From Alteromonas sp047556435 (lineage in GTDB: Bacteria; Pseudomonadota; Gammaproteobacteria; Enterobacterales; Alteromonadaceae), in NCBI RefSeq assembly GCF_047556435.1, contig NZ_CP180210.1:4340001-4404000 (forward strand): 64,000 nucleotides of DNA, given 5' to 3'. Shown in pieces: positions 61,364-64,000 of this stretch (positions within the stretch are counted from its first letter, which is position 1; each line of letters begins with the position of its first letter). The position numbers were made by a program, and so were the translations under genes. Below the pieces are notes generated by a model. It made no database searches and was not told the DNA's origin. It was given only the letters and a program-made list of their open reading frames with translations.

Positions 61364-62749
61364 TTAGGCTTTTTTGGCTTTTTCTACGGCTTCTTCGATT
61401 GAACCTACCATGTAGAAAGCTTGTTCTGGAATGTCGTCATATTCGCCATCCAGAATGCCTTTAAATCCAGTGATAGTGTCTTTCAGAGAAACGTATTTAC
61501 CAGGTGCACCGGTAAAGACTTCCGCTACGAAGAAAGGCTGAGACAGGAAGCGCTGGATCTTACGAGCGCGCGTTACTACCAGCTTATCTTCATCAGACAG
61601 TTCGTCCATACCCAGGATGGCGATGATGTCTTTCAGCTCTTTATAGCGCTGAAGTACAGTCTGTACGCCACGTGCTACGTCATAATGCTCCTGACCGATA
61701 ACTAGCGGGTCAAGCTGACGAGACGTTGAATCCAGTGGGTCAACCGCAGGATAGATACCCAGTGACGCAATGTCACGAGACAGTACTACCGTTGCATCCA
61801 AGTGAGCAAAGGTGGTTGCTGGTGACGGGTCAGTCAAGTCATCAGCTGGTACGTATACCGCCTGAATTGACGTGATTGAACCGGTCTTCGTTGACGCGAT
61901 ACGTTCCTGAAGCACACCCATCTCTTCCGCCAGTGTAGGCTGGTAACCTACCGCTGAAGGCATACGGCCTAACAGTGCAGATACCTCAGTACCGGCCAGA
62001 GTATAACGATAGATGTTATCAACAAAGAACAGTACGTCACGACCTTCGTCACGGAACTTCTCTGCCATAGTCAGACCCGTCAGAGCTACACGCAGACGGT
62101 TACCCGGTGGCTCGTTCATCTGACCGTAAACCAGAGATACTTTATCCAGTACGTTCGATTCGTTCATTTCATGATAGAAGTCGTTACCCTCACGAGTACG
62201 CTCACCAACACCTGCGAATACTGAGAAACCACTGTGCTCAATCGCGATGTTACGGATAAGTTCCATCATGTTTACGGTTTTACCTACACCCGCACCACCG
62301 AACAGACCAACTTTACCACCCTTGGCAAATGGGCAAACCAGGTCGATTACTTTGATACCAGTTTCCAGCAGTTCAACCGCGTTTGATTGTTCTTCATAAG
62401 TCGGTGCTGCACGGTGAATAGACATACGCTCTTCTTCACCGATAGGGCCCGCTTCATCAATCGGATTACCCAACACGTCCATGATACGACCCAAAGTGGA
62501 TGTACCAACCGGAACCATGATTGGGCCTTCTGTATTTTCAACCTGAGTACTACGACGCAAACCGTCAGTGGTACCCATCGCGATGGTACGTACTACACCA
62601 CCACCTAATTGCTGCTGCACTTCCAGGGTCAGCCCGGATAAGTCACCTTCGGTAACTCTCAGTGCGTCGTAAACTCTTGGTACCGCATCTTGTGGAAACT
62701 CAATGTCCACAACGGCGCCAATGATTTGGACGACCTTACCTTGACTCAT
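61364..62749 (-). CDS. atpD: F1Fo ATP synthase beta subunit
   Basis: 461 residues (E. coli 460). P-loop GGAGVGKT (151-158), GERTREGNDFY with the catalytic Glu, Walker B LFFVDNIYR and a DELSEED-type segment (MDELSDED). Catalytic subunit for ATP synthesis on the cytoplasmic side of the inner membrane. Confidence 0.99.
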   Translation of the reverse strand: MSQGKVVQIIGAVVDIEFPQDAVPRVYDALRVTEGDLSGLTLEVQQQLGGGVVRTIAMGTTDGLRRSTQVENTEGPIMVPVGTSTLGRIMDVLGNPIDEAGPIGEEERMSIHRAAPTYEEQSNAVELLETGIKVIDLVCPFAKGGKVGLFGGAGVGKTVNMMELIRNIAIEHSGFSVFAGVGERTREGNDFYHEMNESNVLDKVSLVYGQMNEPPGNRLRVALTGLTMAEKFRDEGRDVLFFVDNIYRYTLAGTEVSALLGRMPSAVGYQPTLAEEMGVLQERIASTKTGSITSIQAVYVPADDLTDPSPATTFAHLDATVVLSRDIASLGIYPAVDPLDSTSRQLDPLVIGQEHYDVARGVQTVLQRYKELKDIIAILGMDELSDEDKLVVTRARKIQRFLSQPFFVAEVFTGAPGKYVSLKDTITGFKGILDGEYDDIPEQAFYMVGSIEEAVEKAKKA

Positions 62750-62780
62750 AATTAGTCCTCGTTATCTTTAAAGCTGTTGC

Positions 62781-63641
62781 CTATACCGCAGCCGCGCCGC
62801 CAACGATTTCACTGATTTCTTGTGTGATCGCTGCCTGACGTGCCTTGTTATATACCAATTGCAAATCGTCAATCAGATTTCCGGCATTGTCTGTTGCGGC
62901 TTTCATTGCAACCATTCTGGCTGCTTGTTCTGAAGCGGCATTTTCCACAACACCTTGATACACCTGGCTTTCTATGTAACGACTCATCAAAGCATCTAAA
63001 ATTGGCTTTGGCTCAGGCTCATAGATGTAATCCCAGCTGTGCTCTCTCTTATTGTCTTCAGACTTCGGTAAAGGCAATAATTGATTGATCACCGGCGTTT
63101 GCGACATTGTGTTCACGAAGTTGTTGTAAACAAGGTAAACCTTATCGAGTTCACCTTTATTGAACGCGTTAATCATTACGCGAACAATACCAACAACCTG
63201 GCTCACTGTCGGGGCATCACCGATGCCAGATTCGGCCGCTAAAACCTCACCACCAAAGCGATTGAAAAAGGCACACGCTTTTGCTCCTAATGCAGCAAAT
63301 GCGATCTCAGCGCCTTTCTCCTGCCATGCTTTGGCATCTTGCGTAACTTTCTTGAACTCGTTGGTATTCAAACCACCACAAAGTCCACGATCCGTCGATA
63401 CAACAATGTAACCGACGCGTTTGACTTCGCGCTCTTCAAGATACGGGTGGCGATATTCCAGCGTACCGTTGGCAATGTGACCAATCACTTTAAGCATACT
63501 TTGTGCATACGGACGACCCGTGGCCATGCGTTCCTGCGCCTTTTTCATCTTAGACGCCGCAACCATTTCCATTGCACTGGTAATCTTTTGAGTATTTTTA
63601 ATACTCCCAATCTTACCTTTTATTTCTTTTCCGCTTGCCAT
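62781..63641 (-). CDS. atpG: F1Fo ATP synthase gamma subunit
   Basis: 286 residues (E. coli 287). Conserved ends: KEIKGKIGSIKNTQKITSAMEMVA (quoted in part: IKNTQKITSAMEMVAASK) and the C-terminal LVYNKARQAAITQEISEIVGG region. Central rotor stalk of F1. 31 bp upstream of atpD. Confidence 0.98.
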   Translation of the reverse strand: MASGKEIKGKIGSIKNTQKITSAMEMVAASKMKKAQERMATGRPYAQSMLKVIGHIANGTLEYRHPYLEEREVKRVGYIVVSTDRGLCGGLNTNEFKKVTQDAKAWQEKGAEIAFAALGAKACAFFNRFGGEVLAAESGIGDAPTVSQVVGIVRVMINAFNKGELDKVYLVYNNFVNTMSQTPVINQLLPLPKSEDNKREHSWDYIYEPEPKPILDALMSRYIESQVYQGVVENAASEQAARMVAMKAATDNAGNLIDDLQLVYNKARQAAITQEISEIVGGAAAV

Positions 63642-63698
63642 GACTATCTCTCCGATTACTCAACGAATGTGCTGACCTTGACGGTCAGCACCCGGTGA

Positions 63699-64000
63699 TT
63701 ACCAAGTTTGTGTCGCTTTGAAGTTTGTCAAAGCGTCATCTAACTTCGAGGCAATCTCGTCGTTGTAGTTACCTGTTTCGTTGATAGTCTTCATCAGGTC
63801 AGCGTGTTCGCTGTTCATGTAAGAGTGCAGTGCTGATTCAAAATCCAGGATCTTGTTCAGTTCAATACCCTTAAGGAAACCTTTCTCTACCGCGAACAGG
63901 GAGACACCCATGTCAGCAATTGACAGTGGTGAATACTGTTTCTGTTTCATCAGCTCGGTAACACGCTCACCGTGCTCCAGCTGCTCACGAGTCGCTTCAT
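63699..64000 (-). CDS. atpA: F1Fo ATP synthase alpha subunit, C-terminal part
   Basis: Only the last ~100 codons lie in the window; the gene continues past the right edge. YSPLSIADMGVSLFAVEKGF and the ELNKILDFE segment are alpha-subunit C-terminal sequence. The apparent internal start (MKQKQYSPL) is simply an internal methionine. Upstream of atpG by 57 bp in the usual atpAGDC order. Confidence 0.97.
   Translation of the reverse strand, partial: EATREQLEHGERVTELMKQKQYSPLSIADMGVSLFAVEKGFLKGIELNKILDFESALHSYMNSEHADLMKTINETGNYNDEIASKLDDALTNFKATQTW

Overview
The window looks like chromosomal DNA of a marine-type gammaproteobacterium, probably Alteromonadales (Alteromonas/Aestuariibacter-like). This rests on gene content (tamAB, proBA, rph-pyrE, yicC, an atpAGDC operon, many secreted peptidases and DUF6482, DUF3014 and DUF1285 proteins), not on a database search. 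Coding density is high. I see no rRNA, tRNA, insertion sequence, prophage or CRISPR array.

Layout. 0.2-9.5 kb: Bcr/CflA-type drug exporter, secreted S9 peptidase with a translationally coupled 60-codon frame, then tamA-tamB (outer-membrane assembly). 9.6-14.6 kb: beta-carbonic anhydrase, an ECF-type sigma factor with a membrane partner, a PspB-like small protein behind a perfect palindrome, a two-copy 112-bp-period repeat, then a DMT exporter, 2-hydroxyacid dehydrogenase and thioesterase. 15-34 kb: proline synthesis (proBA), a large M1 aminopeptidase with a DUF6702 protein, a SHOCT lipoprotein, an ABC1-family kinase, an AGMO-like hydroxylase, paired DUF3014/DUF1285 genes, a secreted amidohydrolase, a YqaA-like membrane protein, a DUF1206 protein, tusA-pyrE-rph and yicC.

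34.4-52.1 kb is the most notable part: an aryl-polyene biosynthetic gene cluster of xanthomonadin type. A chorismatase-family enzyme (XanB2/Hyg5/FkbO type) should make hydroxybenzoate from chorismate. A divergent AMP-ligase should load it on one of two acyl carrier proteins. Two ketosynthases, a chain-length-factor-like partner, a ketoreductase and two hot-dog dehydratases would build the polyene. Two acyltransferases, a GT2 glycosyltransferase, a thioesterase, a LolA-like carrier and an RND/MMPL exporter would attach and deliver it to the envelope. A flavin-dependent halogenase with intact diagnostic motifs predicts a halogenated chromophore, and an Sfp-type transferase would activate the carrier proteins. 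No ammonia lyase is present, unlike E. coli/Vibrio-type aryl polyene clusters. The two divergent promoter regions share a 13-bp palindrome-containing sequence (TAGTTTAAACTAG). A TetR-family gene lies next to the second one, which suggests a cluster regulon.

52.3-60.7 kb: TetR regulator, MaoC-like hydratase, SnoaL-like protein, OmpA-type lipoprotein, HD-GYP phosphodiesterase, an alkyltransferase-like DNA repair protein divergent from a DTW-domain tRNA modifier, a GST, a membrane protein, and VOC and GFA proteins. 60.8-64 kb: the 3' part of the F1Fo ATP synthase operon (atpC, atpD, atpG, 3' end of atpA) with its terminator.
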